The notes beneath the pieces are model-generated. The model was not told the DNA's origin. It was given only the letters and a program-made list of their open reading frames with translations, and made no database searches. Shown here one piece after another: positions 50,257 through 59,124 of a DNA stretch of 64,000 bases. Source of the DNA: Acidimicrobiia bacterium (GTDB lineage Bacteria > Actinomycetota > Acidimicrobiia > Spongiisociales > UBA11373); the NCBI GenBank assembly GCA_040878325.1, contig JBBDMM010000002.1, positions 35,773 through 99,772 of the forward strand. Reading direction: 5' to 3'. Both the position numbers and the translations under genes were made by a program. How positions within the stretch are numbered: position 1 is the stretch's first letter; each line of letters begins with the position of its first letter.

Positions 50257-51234
50257 TTACTCGTTGTCGTCCTCTGAATCCACACTCGGAAGGGCCTTGT
50301 CGAGGCGCTTCATCGCTTCTTCTTCGGACAAATCGAGCACGAACCGAAGCTCTGAAGAGAGAATCAGCCGAGCCTTGGAAAGCATTCGCTTGAGTGCGGG
50401 GGAAATTCCCTTGGTCTGCTGGGCGAACGTGAGGTCGCGGACGACTTCGGCGACCTGATAGATGTCCCCGCTCTGGATCTTCTCCGTGAGCAGCTTGTAC
50501 CACCTGCTCCAGTTCGCCCCGGCTTCCTCCGGCTCGGTCTTGAACACGGCCAGGACCTTGCGTGCCGCGGTCTTGGAGATCACGGGCCGGACACCCAGGT
50601 CGGCTGCCGACTCGACCGGCACCCGGAGGATCAGCTGGTCGATCGCCACCTCCAGCACGAAGAAGTCGGCGCGGCTGTTGTTGAAGAGGCGGCGCTCCTT
50701 CTTGGTGATCACCGCAGCTCCGTGATGGGGGTAGACCACCTTGTCGCCCACCTTGAACGGCGACACCACCTTTTTCTTCTTCTTCGGCGCTTCTGCCTTG
50801 GGAGCAGGCGCCGCGGCCCGACGGGGCCGAGCAGCGGGCTTCATGACTGCAGGCGCTGCGGGCTTCTTTACCGCGGGCTTCTTGGCGACAGGCTTCCTGG
50901 CGACAGGCTTCTTGGCGACAGGCTTCCTGGCGACAGGCTTCTTCGCCACAGACTTCTTCACCGCGGGCTTCTTGGCGACAGGCTTCCTGGCAACAGGCTT
51001 CTTCGCCACAGGCTTCTTCACCGCGGGCTTCTTGGCGACAGGCTTCTTGGCGACAGGCTTCTTGGCCACAGGCTTCTTCGCCACAGGCTTCTTCACCGCA
51101 GGCTTCTTCACCGCAGGCTTCTTCACCGCAGGCTTCTTGGCAGCCGGCCTCTTGACGGGAGCAGCCTTCTTGGCGGCCGGCTTGGCGGCCCGCTTCTTGG
51201 CCGCCGACGACGATCTGGTCTTCTTCGCGGTCAT
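50257..51234 (-). CDS. carD: CarD-family transcription regulator with long Lys/Ala/Pro N-terminal tail
   Basis: A 325-residue protein. The C-terminal 160 residues are a CarD/CdnL module: FKVGDKVVYPHHGAAVITKKE (RNA-polymerase-interacting domain, quoted here to 20: FKVGDKVVYPHHGAAVITKK), ILRVPVESAADLGVRPVI, and the DNA-binding helical part with WSRWYKLLTEKIQSGD. CarD stabilises the open promoter complex, mainly on rRNA promoters. The N-terminal 130 or so residues are repeats of KKPVA/KKPAV (15-bp DNA unit), like histone H1 tails and HBHA. Ordinary actinobacterial CarD is about 160 residues, so the tail is an addition. The ATG at 51234 follows GAAGAGG. Confidence 0.9.
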   Translation of the reverse strand: MTAKKTRSSSAAKKRAAKPAAKKAAPVKRPAAKKPAVKKPAVKKPAVKKPVAKKPVAKKPVAKKPVAKKPAVKKPVAKKPVARKPVAKKPAVKKSVAKKPVARKPVAKKPVARKPVAKKPAVKKPAAPAVMKPAARPRRAAAPAPKAEAPKKKKKVVSPFKVGDKVVYPHHGAAVITKKERRLFNNSRADFFVLEVAIDQLILRVPVESAADLGVRPVISKTAARKVLAVFKTEPEEAGANWSRWYKLLTEKIQSGDIYQVAEVVRDLTFAQQTKGISPALKRMLSKARLILSSELRFVLDLSEEEAMKRLDKALPSVDSEDDNE

Positions 51235-51333
51235 GCCTCTTCCGGGAGCAGGGGAACCCATACTGTACCGTGAGGTAGACCGGCCCCCGTCAACGATCCG
51301 CAGCGGTCAACGGTCAACGCGGACCCGACGCGT

Positions 51334-51372
51334 GGCCAGCCGAAGGCTGGCCCAAGGCGGCCGAAGGCCGCC
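51334..51372 (-). terminator. Two tandem GAA-loop hairpins after disA
   Basis: GGCCAGCC-GAA-GGCTGGCC (51334-51352) and GGCGGCC-GAA-GGCCGCC (51356-51372) are both perfect. They lie 24 bases past the disA stop codon, just before a CGGTCAA heptamer pair (51304-51317). Confidence 0.7.
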
Positions 51373-51395
51373 CGTTGGCCATCGACTATCGAGCC

Positions 51396-52457
51396 TCAGT
51401 CTTCTTCGAGTTCCCAGCCTCGAGTCGAGTCGAGCAACCGATCGAAGTAGCGGCGAAGTTGCCGCGCGCGGGTGCGACCGACCCCCTCCACCTGATCGAG
51501 TTCACCGACTGAGGCGTAGAGCAGCTTCTGCAAGCCGCTGAAGTGGTTGACCAACGAGGACTTCACGGCATCCGGCAAACGAGGGATTCGCGACAGCACA
51601 CGGAATCCCCGGGGACGAACCGGGCTCTCCATGGCTCCAACGTCGAGAAGGGAAGCAACCCGTGACTCCTCCGAGAGGTGCTCGGTGGACAGCCTCTCGA
51701 GCAAGGCGAGGGGCTGACGGTTCTTCGGCGGAAACTTCCGCGAGTAGTCGGAGTACACCAACTCGGCAACCGTGCCGACACCGGTGAGCAGGTCCTTGAG
51801 CTGGAGCTGAATCAGCCCTCCCTCACCGCCGAGTTCCACGGCATAGTGCTCGAGGTCGGAACCGATCCTCTGCACGAGAGCCGCCCGCTGGAGGAACTGG
51901 ACGACGTCGCGGTTCACCACGATGTCATCCACCTCGAGTTGGGTGAGGCGGTCCTCGTCGTCGGTCAACCGGCGCCTAAAGCGTTCGAGGGTGAGGAGGT
52001 TCTGGTTCGCCTGGGCGAGGAGGGTGGTCGGGCTACGCAGCTCGAAGTGCAGAGCGCCGACATAGACCGTCACGCTTTGACGGCCCTCGCTGACGACGAC
52101 CACCGCCTTCCCGGTCTGAATCGCCACCCGCTCGGCGGTGCGATGACGGGTGCCCGTCTCACTGGTCTCGATCGAAGCATCCGGGATCAGGTGGACGTTC
52201 GCCCGATAGATCACCTCCGCTGCCTCGTCGGTGACCACCGCGCCGTCCATCTTCGCCAATTCGGCGAGCCGGGCAGGCGTGAAGTCGGCACCGTCGAGGT
52301 GAAAGCCGCCGGTGCAAATGGCTTCGATGTCGCGCCCGTATCCGAGCACCAGCAATGCCCCGGTCTCCTGGCGCAGGATCAGCTCGATGGCATTCCGCAG
52401 CCGGGTGCCGGGGGCGAGCGCCCGAAGGACATCGAGGCTTGGGTCGCGTTCCGCCAT
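51396..52457 (-). CDS. disA: DNA integrity scanning protein / diadenylate cyclase DisA
   Basis: A 353-residue enzyme that makes cyclic di-AMP and monitors DNA damage. The N-terminal diadenylate cyclase domain has the catalytic MDGAVVTDEA (DGA about 70-72) and SETGTRHRTAER (RHR about 105-107), both intact. A linker helical region and a C-terminal HhH-type DNA-binding domain follow (ELDQVEGVGRTRARQLRRYF). It adjoins radA, as is usual in actinobacteria. Confidence 0.95.
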   Translation of the reverse strand: MAERDPSLDVLRALAPGTRLRNAIELILRQETGALLVLGYGRDIEAICTGGFHLDGADFTPARLAELAKMDGAVVTDEAAEVIYRANVHLIPDASIETSETGTRHRTAERVAIQTGKAVVVVSEGRQSVTVYVGALHFELRSPTTLLAQANQNLLTLERFRRRLTDDEDRLTQLEVDDIVVNRDVVQFLQRAALVQRIGSDLEHYAVELGGEGGLIQLQLKDLLTGVGTVAELVYSDYSRKFPPKNRQPLALLERLSTEHLSEESRVASLLDVGAMESPVRPRGFRVLSRIPRLPDAVKSSLVNHFSGLQKLLYASVGELDQVEGVGRTRARQLRRYFDRLLDSTRGWELEED

Positions 52458-52477
52458 CCACCGGCGAGGCTAACAAA

Positions 52478-52581
52478 GAATCAAGAGCCACCAGCCACCA
52501 GCCACCAGCAAGAGAGTCAAGAATCAAGAAGCCAGACTCAAGAGCCAGGGGCGGGCTTGTCTTGATTCTTGACTCTTGACT
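52478..52581. repeat. Inverted heptamer repeat block overlapping the radA 3' end
   Basis: Left half: GAATCAA, GAGCCAC, CAGCCAC x2, CAGCAAG, GAGTCAA, GAATCAA, GAAGCCA, GACTCAA, GAGCCAG (52478-52548). Right half: CTTGATT, CTTGACT x2 (52561-52581), its reverse complement. The radA stop lies inside it. Confidence 0.85.
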
Positions 52582-53884
52582 CTCGGATCAGGCCCAAGTC
52601 TCCCAACACCTTCTCGATGCGACCGCTGCCGTTGCCGGTGGGGCCGATGGCGATCGAGAGGCCGAGGCGCTTGGCTTCCGCCGACCGATGCTCGCCGTGG
52701 GCGACGGCCCTGATCTCACCCGTAAGGCCCACCTCGCCCCATGCCGCTACCGATCCGATGCTGCGGCCGAGCAGCGACGAGGCGAGGGCGATGCACACCG
52801 GCAGATCGGCGCCCGGGTCGCGAACTCGGAGGCCGCCGACGACGCTCACATAGACATCCATCGTGGCGAATGAAAGCCCGGCGTGGCGTTCGAGCACCGC
52901 CAGCACCTGATGCACCCGCGCCGCTTCGATGCCCTTGACCGACCGGCGCGGCTGCGGCAGGCCGCCGGCCGCCACCAGCGCCTGCACCTCGACCAGAAGC
53001 GGGCGTCGCCCATCAATGGCCGGGAATACCACGCTTCCGGGGACGTCTCCCAACTGGGCCGAGAGCAGCAGACCGGCCGGATCGGTCACCTCGGCCATGC
53101 CCGATTCCCGCATTTCGAAGAGCCCCACCTGATGGGTGGCGCCGAACCGGTTCTTGAGGCTGCGGAGCACCCGCAGACCTCGCTCGAGATCGCCCTCAAG
53201 GTAAAGCACCACATCGACAGTGTGCTCGAGCAACTTCGGCCCGGCGATGGATCCGTCCTTGGTCACATGGCCCACCAGCACCACCGGAACACCGGACTCC
53301 TTGGCGGCATTGATCAACCTCGCAGCAGACTCGCGGACCTGGGCAACTCCGCCGGGCGCGCCCCCGACCTCCCGGGCGGCGACCGTCTGGATCGAATCGA
53401 CGATGAGCAGGTCAGGCAGCGTCTCCAGTGTCGCCTCGACGATCGCATCGACGTCGCGTTCCGCCGTCAACAGCACCCCGTCGGCGGCGACACCCAGCCG
53501 CCTCGCTCGCAGTCCGATCTGGTCGAGAGACTCCTCGGCCGAAGCCACCAGTGACCGGCCACCTCCGGCGACCACCGAGGCCGCCACCTGGAGCAGGAGA
53601 GTCGACTTGCCCACGCCAGGCTCGCCTCCCACGAGGATGGCGGCACCTGGGACCAATCCGCCGCCGAGAACCCGATCGACCTCGCCGATCCCCACCGGGG
53701 TTCGCACCGGCGCCGACTCGCCGAGGTCGCCCATCGTCACCACCCGGGCGCGATGCCGGGCACCCTTCGCAGACGAGCGCGTTGCCGAGTCGACCATGGT
53801 GAGGGCGCCGTCGGCACGGCACTGGGGGCAGAACCCCATCCACTTGGGGCTCTCGTACGCGCAGACGTCGCAGCGGTATCTCAT
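52538..53884 (-). CDS. radA: DNA repair protein RadA (Sms)
   Basis: A 448-residue RecA-like branch-migration ATPase in homologous recombination. The zinc finger CDVCAYESPKWMGFCPQC (Cys 5, 8, 19, 22) opens the chain. Walker A GEPGVGKST is near residues 85-93, the RadA-specific KNRFG motif near 244, and a Lon-like C-terminal domain follows (SVVGGLRVRDPGADLPV). The C-terminal 14 residues (ESRVKNQDKPAPGS) are encoded by the heptamer repeat block, so the repeat has supplied a new C terminus. Confidence 0.94.
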   Translation of the reverse strand: MRYRCDVCAYESPKWMGFCPQCRADGALTMVDSATRSSAKGARHRARVVTMGDLGESAPVRTPVGIGEVDRVLGGGLVPGAAILVGGEPGVGKSTLLLQVAASVVAGGGRSLVASAEESLDQIGLRARRLGVAADGVLLTAERDVDAIVEATLETLPDLLIVDSIQTVAAREVGGAPGGVAQVRESAARLINAAKESGVPVVLVGHVTKDGSIAGPKLLEHTVDVVLYLEGDLERGLRVLRSLKNRFGATHQVGLFEMRESGMAEVTDPAGLLLSAQLGDVPGSVVFPAIDGRRPLLVEVQALVAAGGLPQPRRSVKGIEAARVHQVLAVLERHAGLSFATMDVYVSVVGGLRVRDPGADLPVCIALASSLLGRSIGSVAAWGEVGLTGEIRAVAHGEHRSAEAKRLGLSIAIGPTGNGSGRIEKVLGDLGLIRESRVKNQDKPAPGS

Positions 53885-53942
53885 CTACAGAGCAGATTAT
53901 CGGCGAGGTATGACGAGGTCCCCGGGGTGGGGGGAGCGGCAG

Positions 53943-54083
53943 CTACTTGCCCGCCGATCGTGACATGGCGAAGACGATCAGCCCCACCGCCAGGGCGAAC
54001 AGCACCTCCGCCCCGATCACGTTGGGGACGGTCCACGCCTCGGTTCCGGTTATTGCCGGGTGAATCGGTGCGATCTTTGCCAT
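53943..54083 (-). CDS. Small single-pass membrane protein
   Basis: A 46-residue frame with one hydrophobic helix (VIGAEVLFALAVGLIVFAMS) between MAKIAPIHPAITGTEAWTVP and SRSAGK. It is divergent from the next gene (53 bases apart) and ends 59 bases before radA. No obvious ribosome-binding site precedes the ATG, but the sequence looks protein-like rather than a shadow. Function unknown. Confidence 0.5.
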   Translation of the reverse strand: MAKIAPIHPAITGTEAWTVPNVIGAEVLFALAVGLIVFAMSRSAGK

Positions 54084-54135
54084 CCGTGGCACAATAACCC
54101 CGCCCGGGCGACGCCCTGTCACCCCGGTTACACCA

Positions 54136-55041
54136 ATGGACGACGAATCCCTCGACACCTTCGACGACCTCTTCGAGCCGTTCGGGCTCGGAGGGGAACC
54201 CCACGACGGCACCCCCGCCCCTGCAGGCAGGGCCCCCCGGGAGACGGTCCCGGTGAGTTCCAACATGCCTGCCGACGACCCGGCGGCCCTCCGTGGGTCG
54301 AATACCTGTGCCTCGTGCGGCAGCCCGAACGATCCGAGCAATCGCCATTGCGATCGATGCGGGGCCCGGATCGTCCGGTCGCAGATGCCGGTGGCGCCTC
54401 AGCCAATGCTGCGAACCACTGCAGGGGCGCGGGCGCTGATCGTGCTCGCCGGGGTGGTGCTGTTCGTGGCGATGCTTGCTCTCGTGTTCAACGCGTTGAG
54501 CGGGTCCGACGATCCCGTCGTCGGATCGACCAGCACCGTCGGCTCCACCGCCCCGGTGGCCACGATCGCCCCGTTGACGCCGTTCCACATCGAATGCAGC
54601 ACAGAACTGGCGTCGTTCCCGTGCACGGCACTTATCGACGGCGATCCGGACACCTCGTGGAACGCCGCCGAGGGAGAAGGGATCAACGCCACGATCACCT
54701 TCTTCTTCAACCCCGCCGTGCAGATCACCGAAATGATCATCCAGAACGTCGCCGACCAAGAACGCTTCCTGCGCAACCAGCGGATCCAGGGAATCGAGGT
54801 GAGCATCGACGACCTGCAGCAGGTCCACGTCGAGCAACTGGCCGACAGCAATGCCGAGCCGCACCGCATCGAGATCCGCAGCCTGCAGACCTCCAGCGTG
54901 GTGATCCGCATCACCAGCGCCTATCCGGGACAATCATTCGATGGTAGGGAGCCGTACCCGGAGCTGGCGGTTCAAGAAATCACCTTCTACGGCCGCCCCT
55001 CCCCCAGCGCGACGCCGAGCACCAGCACCACGGGGGGATAA
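54136..55041 (+). CDS. Zinc-ribbon membrane protein with discoidin-like external domain
   Basis: A 301-residue protein. An acidic N terminus is followed by a four-cysteine zinc ribbon (CASCGSPNDPSNRHCDRCGA, about 56-75), a membrane helix (about 98-120, LIVLAGVVLFVAMLALVFNA) and an external domain of about 150 residues with ALIDGDPDTSWNAAEGEG. The last motif resembles the loop of F5/8-type C (discoidin) and bacterial glycan-binding folds. The zinc ribbon should be cytoplasmic. It may connect something in the cell to wall glycans; this is inference. Confidence 0.72.
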   Translation: MDDESLDTFDDLFEPFGLGGEPHDGTPAPAGRAPRETVPVSSNMPADDPAALRGSNTCASCGSPNDPSNRHCDRCGARIVRSQMPVAPQPMLRTTAGARALIVLAGVVLFVAMLALVFNALSGSDDPVVGSTSTVGSTAPVATIAPLTPFHIECSTELASFPCTALIDGDPDTSWNAAEGEGINATITFFFNPAVQITEMIIQNVADQERFLRNQRIQGIEVSIDDLQQVHVEQLADSNAEPHRIEIRSLQTSSVVIRITSAYPGQSFDGREPYPELAVQEITFYGRPSPSATPSTSTTGG

Positions 55042-55046
55042 GAAGA

Positions 55047-55103
55047 GAGTCAAGAATCAAGAACCAAGAATGCGCGATTCTTGCTCTTGACTCTTGGCTC
55101 TTC
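55047..55103. repeat. Inverted heptamer repeat block
   Basis: GAGTCAA, GAATCAA, GAACCAA, GAATGCG (55047-55074) face GATTCTT, GCTCTTG, ACTCTTG, GCTCTTC (55076-55103), the reverse complement. It lies between two convergent genes and could fold into a long hairpin that terminates both. Confidence 0.85.
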
Positions 55104-55129
55104 CGCTCGCCCCGCTCAGGCGGGGCGGT

Positions 55130-56401
55130 TCAGAGCTCCTGACCCTTTTCGTACGGTCTGCCGTCGGCGGCGGGCATGCGGAGGCGCTGCCCGGCGAACA
55201 CCAGGACGATCAGCACCGTGGCGAACGGCAGTGCGTTCGGAAGCCACGACGGCGCGGTCTCGGTCAACAGATACCAGATCAGGAATCCGGCGGCCATGCC
55301 GCCGGCAAGGAGGGCATCGACTCGCTTCCCCTTGCGGATCGACAAAACCAGCATGGCCGCCAACCCGACCACGATCAGCAACAAAAGGGCATGGGTCGAG
55401 CGACCGTCGAGATCCCGTAGCGCGGTACCGAAGGGATATCCGAACAGGAAAGCCGCAATCAGAATGCCCCCCGGGCGCCAGTTGCCGAAGATCAGTGCCG
55501 CCAGCCCGATGTATCCGCGGCCCTGCACCTGCCCCTCCCGGTAGAACCCGGTCAGCTCCATTGCGATGAAGGCACCGCCGAGGCCCGAGAGGGCTCCGCT
55601 GATGATCACGCCCTTGTACTTCTGCCAGTAGATATTGACGCCCAGCGACTCGCCCGCGGTGGGGTGCTCGCCGGCGATGCGGAGCCGCAGCCCGAACCGG
55701 GTCTTCCATACCAGCCACGCGGTAGCGGGCACCATCGCCAGCGTCAGCAGCGCGAAGATCGTGACACCGGCGACGAATCCCCGCGCGAAGCTGGCCATGT
55801 CCGAGAGCCAGAAGATGTCCCAGCGGTCGATCACCCCGAGGATGTCGGGGGTCTTCCACCCAAAGAGGTCCCCTCCGGCGAGGAATGGGAGGGTGACCGT
55901 GCCGAGACCGGAGATCGAAGGCGATTGGGTGATCGAGCCGCCCGAGTAGTTGACGAAGAGCTCCGACGACATGAACCGGACAACGCCGGGGGCGAGGATG
56001 TTGATCGCGACGCCGGAGACGATGTGATCGACCTTGAAGGTCACCGTGGCGATGGCGTGAACCAGTCCGCCCAGCGCCCCGCCCACCAACCCGTAGGCAA
56101 GACCCATCCAAGGACCACCTTGGATCACTCCCCACGCCCCGAACCAGGTGCCCAGCACCATCATCCCTTCGAGGCCGATGTTGACCACCCCGGCCCGCTC
56201 CGAATAGAGGCCACCGAGACCGGCGAGCAGGATCGGCATTCCCCAGCGCAGCATCGCCCCCGATGCGTTCTGCGAAGTCAGGCGCTCGAGACCGCCCGGT
56301 TCGAATGCCTGCACCGCCGACAACACCAGGATCCCCAACGCGGCGGCCAATCCATAGCGCATCCAGCCGGGAAGGGCGCCAAATCTTCGCGCCATCGTCA
56401 T
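55130..56401 (-). CDS. Nucleoside ABC importer permease (NupQ/YufQ type)
   Basis: A 423-residue inner-membrane permease with about ten hydrophobic helices. LAGLGGLYSERAGVVNIGLEGMM is the signature of the second permease in BMP-type importers, and IAGEHPTAGESLGVNIYWQK and GLAALIFGNWRPGG are other conserved loops that contact the ATPase. It is the last gene of a four-gene importer operon and overlaps the first permease by 4 bases. Substrate: nucleosides or related bases by family. Confidence 0.88.
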   Translation of the reverse strand: MTMARRFGALPGWMRYGLAAALGILVLSAVQAFEPGGLERLTSQNASGAMLRWGMPILLAGLGGLYSERAGVVNIGLEGMMVLGTWFGAWGVIQGGPWMGLAYGLVGGALGGLVHAIATVTFKVDHIVSGVAINILAPGVVRFMSSELFVNYSGGSITQSPSISGLGTVTLPFLAGGDLFGWKTPDILGVIDRWDIFWLSDMASFARGFVAGVTIFALLTLAMVPATAWLVWKTRFGLRLRIAGEHPTAGESLGVNIYWQKYKGVIISGALSGLGGAFIAMELTGFYREGQVQGRGYIGLAALIFGNWRPGGILIAAFLFGYPFGTALRDLDGRSTHALLLLIVVGLAAMLVLSIRKGKRVDALLAGGMAAGFLIWYLLTETAPSWLPNALPFATVLIVLVFAGQRLRMPAADGRPYEKGQEL

Positions 56402-57573
56402 GCGCCCTCCTCCAACGCCGCCAGGGCGGCGGCCGCATGCCGGGTTTCCTCGCGCTCGCGGAACCGTCGAACCGACTCATAGGCGACCACCGCGGCGAGC
56501 AGGATGATGCCCTGCATGATGATGACGATCTCGCGCGTCGCCGACCCGGTGATCTGCAGGATCGGTGATGAGACATCCATGAACGCGAACAGCATCGCCC
56601 CGATGGCTATCCCGACCGCATGGTTCCGTCCCAACAACGCCACGGCAATGCCGGCGAACCCGAGGCCGGGAAGGAAGTCGGCGTCGAAGCGGTGATTGCG
56701 GCTCAGGATGTCGACCATTCCCACGAGGCCAGCCATCGCCCCGGAGTAGACCATCGCCATCACGATCATCCGCCTGGCCGACACACCTCCCGCCCGGGCG
56801 GCGCCGGGGTTATAGCCGCTCACCCGGAGGTCGAAGCCGAGCCGGGTTCGGTTCAGAAAGACGTGGAAGACGATGCCGGCGACAATGGCGAGGATGACGA
56901 CCGAGGACAGGTGGCGGCCTCCTGCGATGGGTCGGGTGAAGATTTCGAGAAGTCCGTTGAGGTCGGGCAGCCGCCCCGACGCCGGAATGAACTTGGTGCC
57001 CGAGTTGGGGGTGAGGGGGCCGTCACGGAGCTCCACCGCCAGCCAGGCGATGATCCCGCCGATCGCAATGAAGTTGAGCATGATCGTCGAAATGACCTCG
57101 TTGACCCCGCGGGCCACCTTCAGCCAGCCCGAGAGCCCCGACCACGCTGCCCCCACCAGCATCGCCACCAGCACGATCATCGTCACGTGGAGGAGAGCCG
57201 GGAGGACGATGTTGGCCCCGATCACCGCGGCAAAGAAGGCCGCCAGCTGATACTGCCCTTCGACGCCGATATTGAAGAGGTTCATGCGAAACCCGATCGC
57301 GGCGGCGATGCCCGACAGGTAGAGCGGCGTTGCCCGATTGATCATGTCGACGATCGTCTCGAGGCGTCCTCCGTTGCGGATCATGTCCCAGTAGGCCGCC
57401 ACAGGGTCGCTCCCCGACATGATGAGGACGATCGACGAAAGAAACACCGCAAACGCCACGGCGATTGCCGGCGCCGCCAGCGCGAGAAGCGCCCGCCTCC
57501 CCAGGCCGGAGATTCCGCGTCCCGGAGGGCGTGGCGGCTTGGTGGGCGAATGGGGCTGAGGGGACTCGGTCAT
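56398..57573 (-). CDS. Nucleoside ABC importer permease (NupP/YufP type)
   Basis: A 391-residue inner-membrane permease. The N-terminal PTKPPRPPGRG is cytoplasmic, followed by nine or ten helices. ATPLYLSGIAAAIGFRMNLFNIG and VEGQYQLAAFFAAVIG are the diagnostic central sequence, and VSGYNPGAARAGGVSARRMI is the coupling loop. It is partner to the neighbouring permease, with a 4-bp overlap on each side. Confidence 0.88.
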   Translation of the reverse strand: MTESPQPHSPTKPPRPPGRGISGLGRRALLALAAPAIAVAFAVFLSSIVLIMSGSDPVAAYWDMIRNGGRLETIVDMINRATPLYLSGIAAAIGFRMNLFNIGVEGQYQLAAFFAAVIGANIVLPALLHVTMIVLVAMLVGAAWSGLSGWLKVARGVNEVISTIMLNFIAIGGIIAWLAVELRDGPLTPNSGTKFIPASGRLPDLNGLLEIFTRPIAGGRHLSSVVILAIVAGIVFHVFLNRTRLGFDLRVSGYNPGAARAGGVSARRMIVMAMVYSGAMAGLVGMVDILSRNHRFDADFLPGLGFAGIAVALLGRNHAVGIAIGAMLFAFMDVSSPILQITGSATREIVIIMQGIILLAAVVAYESVRRFREREETRHAAAALAALEEGA

Positions 57574-59096
57574 TCGCGGCCCCCGCCGAGCGCGGCTCCG
57601 GTCATGTACGACCCGAGGTCACGCGGGGTCACCTTCTCGGGATCAAGCGTCGCCACGATCTTCCCGCGGAGCATCACCACGATCGTGTCGGAAAGGCCGA
57701 TGAGCTCCTCGAGGTCGGCCGACACCAACACCGTGGCCAGCCCGGCGTGGCGAGCCCGACGAAGATCGTTCCAGACGTCTGCCTGGGCGCCGACGTCGAT
57801 TCCCCGGGTGGGGTGGGCGGCGATGAGGATGTCGGGGTTGGAGGCCATCTCCCGGCCGACGATCAGCTTCTGTTGGTTGCCTCCTGACAGCGCGTGGGCC
57901 GCCACATAGATGTTCGGAGTCCGCACATCGAACGAATCGACGATCTCACGGGTGCGGATACGCGCACCCGCACGGTCGAACCAGATGCCTTTCACGAATG
58001 GTCGCGTCGTCTGATGGCCGAGGGCCGTGTTCTCCCACAACGGTGCCTGCAGCAGCAGCCCCTCACGCTGGCGATCTTGCGGCACATAGGCGAGACCGTT
58101 CTCGCGACGCCGCCGTACCGTCCACAGGGTGGCGTCTTCGCCCTTGTACTCGATGGAGCCCCGCGTCGGCACTCTCGTGCCCACCAACGCGTCGATCAAC
58201 TCGGTCTGACCGTTGCCTTCTATGCCGGCGATCCCCAGGATCTCTCCGCGGTGGACGTTGAACGAGACATCGTCGACCACAACGCGTTCACCGTCGTCGA
58301 GCACCGTCAGTCCCTGCACCGAAATCGCCCTCACATCGGTGACGGTCGATTCCTCCGTGTCGGGCTTGGGGAGCTCCGAGCCGACCATCAACTCCGCCAG
58401 GTCGGCGGCCGTGACGTCTTCTGGCTTCACGGTCGCCACGGTGCGCCCTTGCCGCAGCACCGTGATCGTGTCGGCAACCGCCAGGATCTCTTCCAGCTTG
58501 TGGTTGATGAAGAGGATCGTCGACCCGGCTTCCTTCAACTCCCGAAGGTTGCGGAAGAGCTCTTCGACCTCCTGGGGCACGAGCACCGCGGTCGGCTCGT
58601 CGAGGATGAGGACTTTGGCGCCGCGATACAGCACCTTGATGATCTCGACGCGCTGCCGCTCGCCGACCGAGAGGCTCTCGACCAGTTCGTCCGCCTCGAC
58701 CTCGAGGCCGTATGCCTCGCTCACCCGAGCTAGATCCTGGCGGGCCTTGTCGAAGTCGATTCGCCCCATCGCCTTCATGGGCTCGTCACCGAGAATCACG
58801 TTCTCCAGCACCGTGAGCTGGTCGGCGAGCATGAAGTGTTGGTGCAGCATCCCGATGCCGAGGTCGATGGCATCACTCGGGGACTTGAAGTGAACCTCTT
58901 TGCCCTCGACGAACATCTGGCCCTCGTCGGCCTGAAGCATGCCGTAGAGGATCTTCATCAGGGTCGACTTTCCGGCCCCGTTCTCGCCACAGATGCCGTG
59001 GATCTCCCCCTGTTCCACCACCAGGGAAACGCGGTCGTTGGCGACGACACCGGGGAACCGCTTGGAGATACCCCTCAACTCGATGACGACCGCCAC
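57570..59096 (-). CDS. Nucleoside ABC importer ATPase with two nucleotide-binding domains
   Basis: A 508-residue tandem ATPase of the sugar/nucleoside type (NupO/YufO-like). Domain 1 has Walker A GENGAGKST (about 37-45), the signature LSVGERQRVEI and LILDEPTAVL. Domain 2 has a degenerate Walker A (GIEGNGQTE) and a signature LSGGNQQKL. Two domains in one chain serve both permeases. The start is GTG at 59096, preceded by GGGAGGG. A hairpin separates it from the substrate-binding protein gene, so it is probably expressed at a lower level. Confidence 0.9.
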   Translation of the reverse strand: MAVVIELRGISKRFPGVVANDRVSLVVEQGEIHGICGENGAGKSTLMKILYGMLQADEGQMFVEGKEVHFKSPSDAIDLGIGMLHQHFMLADQLTVLENVILGDEPMKAMGRIDFDKARQDLARVSEAYGLEVEADELVESLSVGERQRVEIIKVLYRGAKVLILDEPTAVLVPQEVEELFRNLRELKEAGSTILFINHKLEEILAVADTITVLRQGRTVATVKPEDVTAADLAELMVGSELPKPDTEESTVTDVRAISVQGLTVLDDGERVVVDDVSFNVHRGEILGIAGIEGNGQTELIDALVGTRVPTRGSIEYKGEDATLWTVRRRRENGLAYVPQDRQREGLLLQAPLWENTALGHQTTRPFVKGIWFDRAGARIRTREIVDSFDVRTPNIYVAAHALSGGNQQKLIVGREMASNPDILIAAHPTRGIDVGAQADVWNDLRRARHAGLATVLVSADLEELIGLSDTIVVMLRGKIVATLDPEKVTPRDLGSYMTGAALGGGRE

Positions 59097-59124
59097 TGAC
59101 CCTCCCCAAGCCGGTGTCAGACGA

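Noticed and set aside
50880-51140. CRISPR-like short regular repeats
   Set aside because: The 15-bp repeats are in-frame codons of the CarD tail, with no spacers.
50722-51273. Leu/Gly/Asp/Arg repeat frame on the plus strand opposite carD (GDRLLGDRLPGDRLL)
   Set aside because: It is the antisense reading of the KKPVA codon repeats; no ribosome-binding site, and the CarD frame carries a conserved domain.
53881-54933. 350-residue minus-strand frame
   Set aside because: Mostly antisense to the zinc-ribbon/discoidin gene, His/Arg-rich, no domain. Only the last 46 codons of a different minus-strand frame look real.
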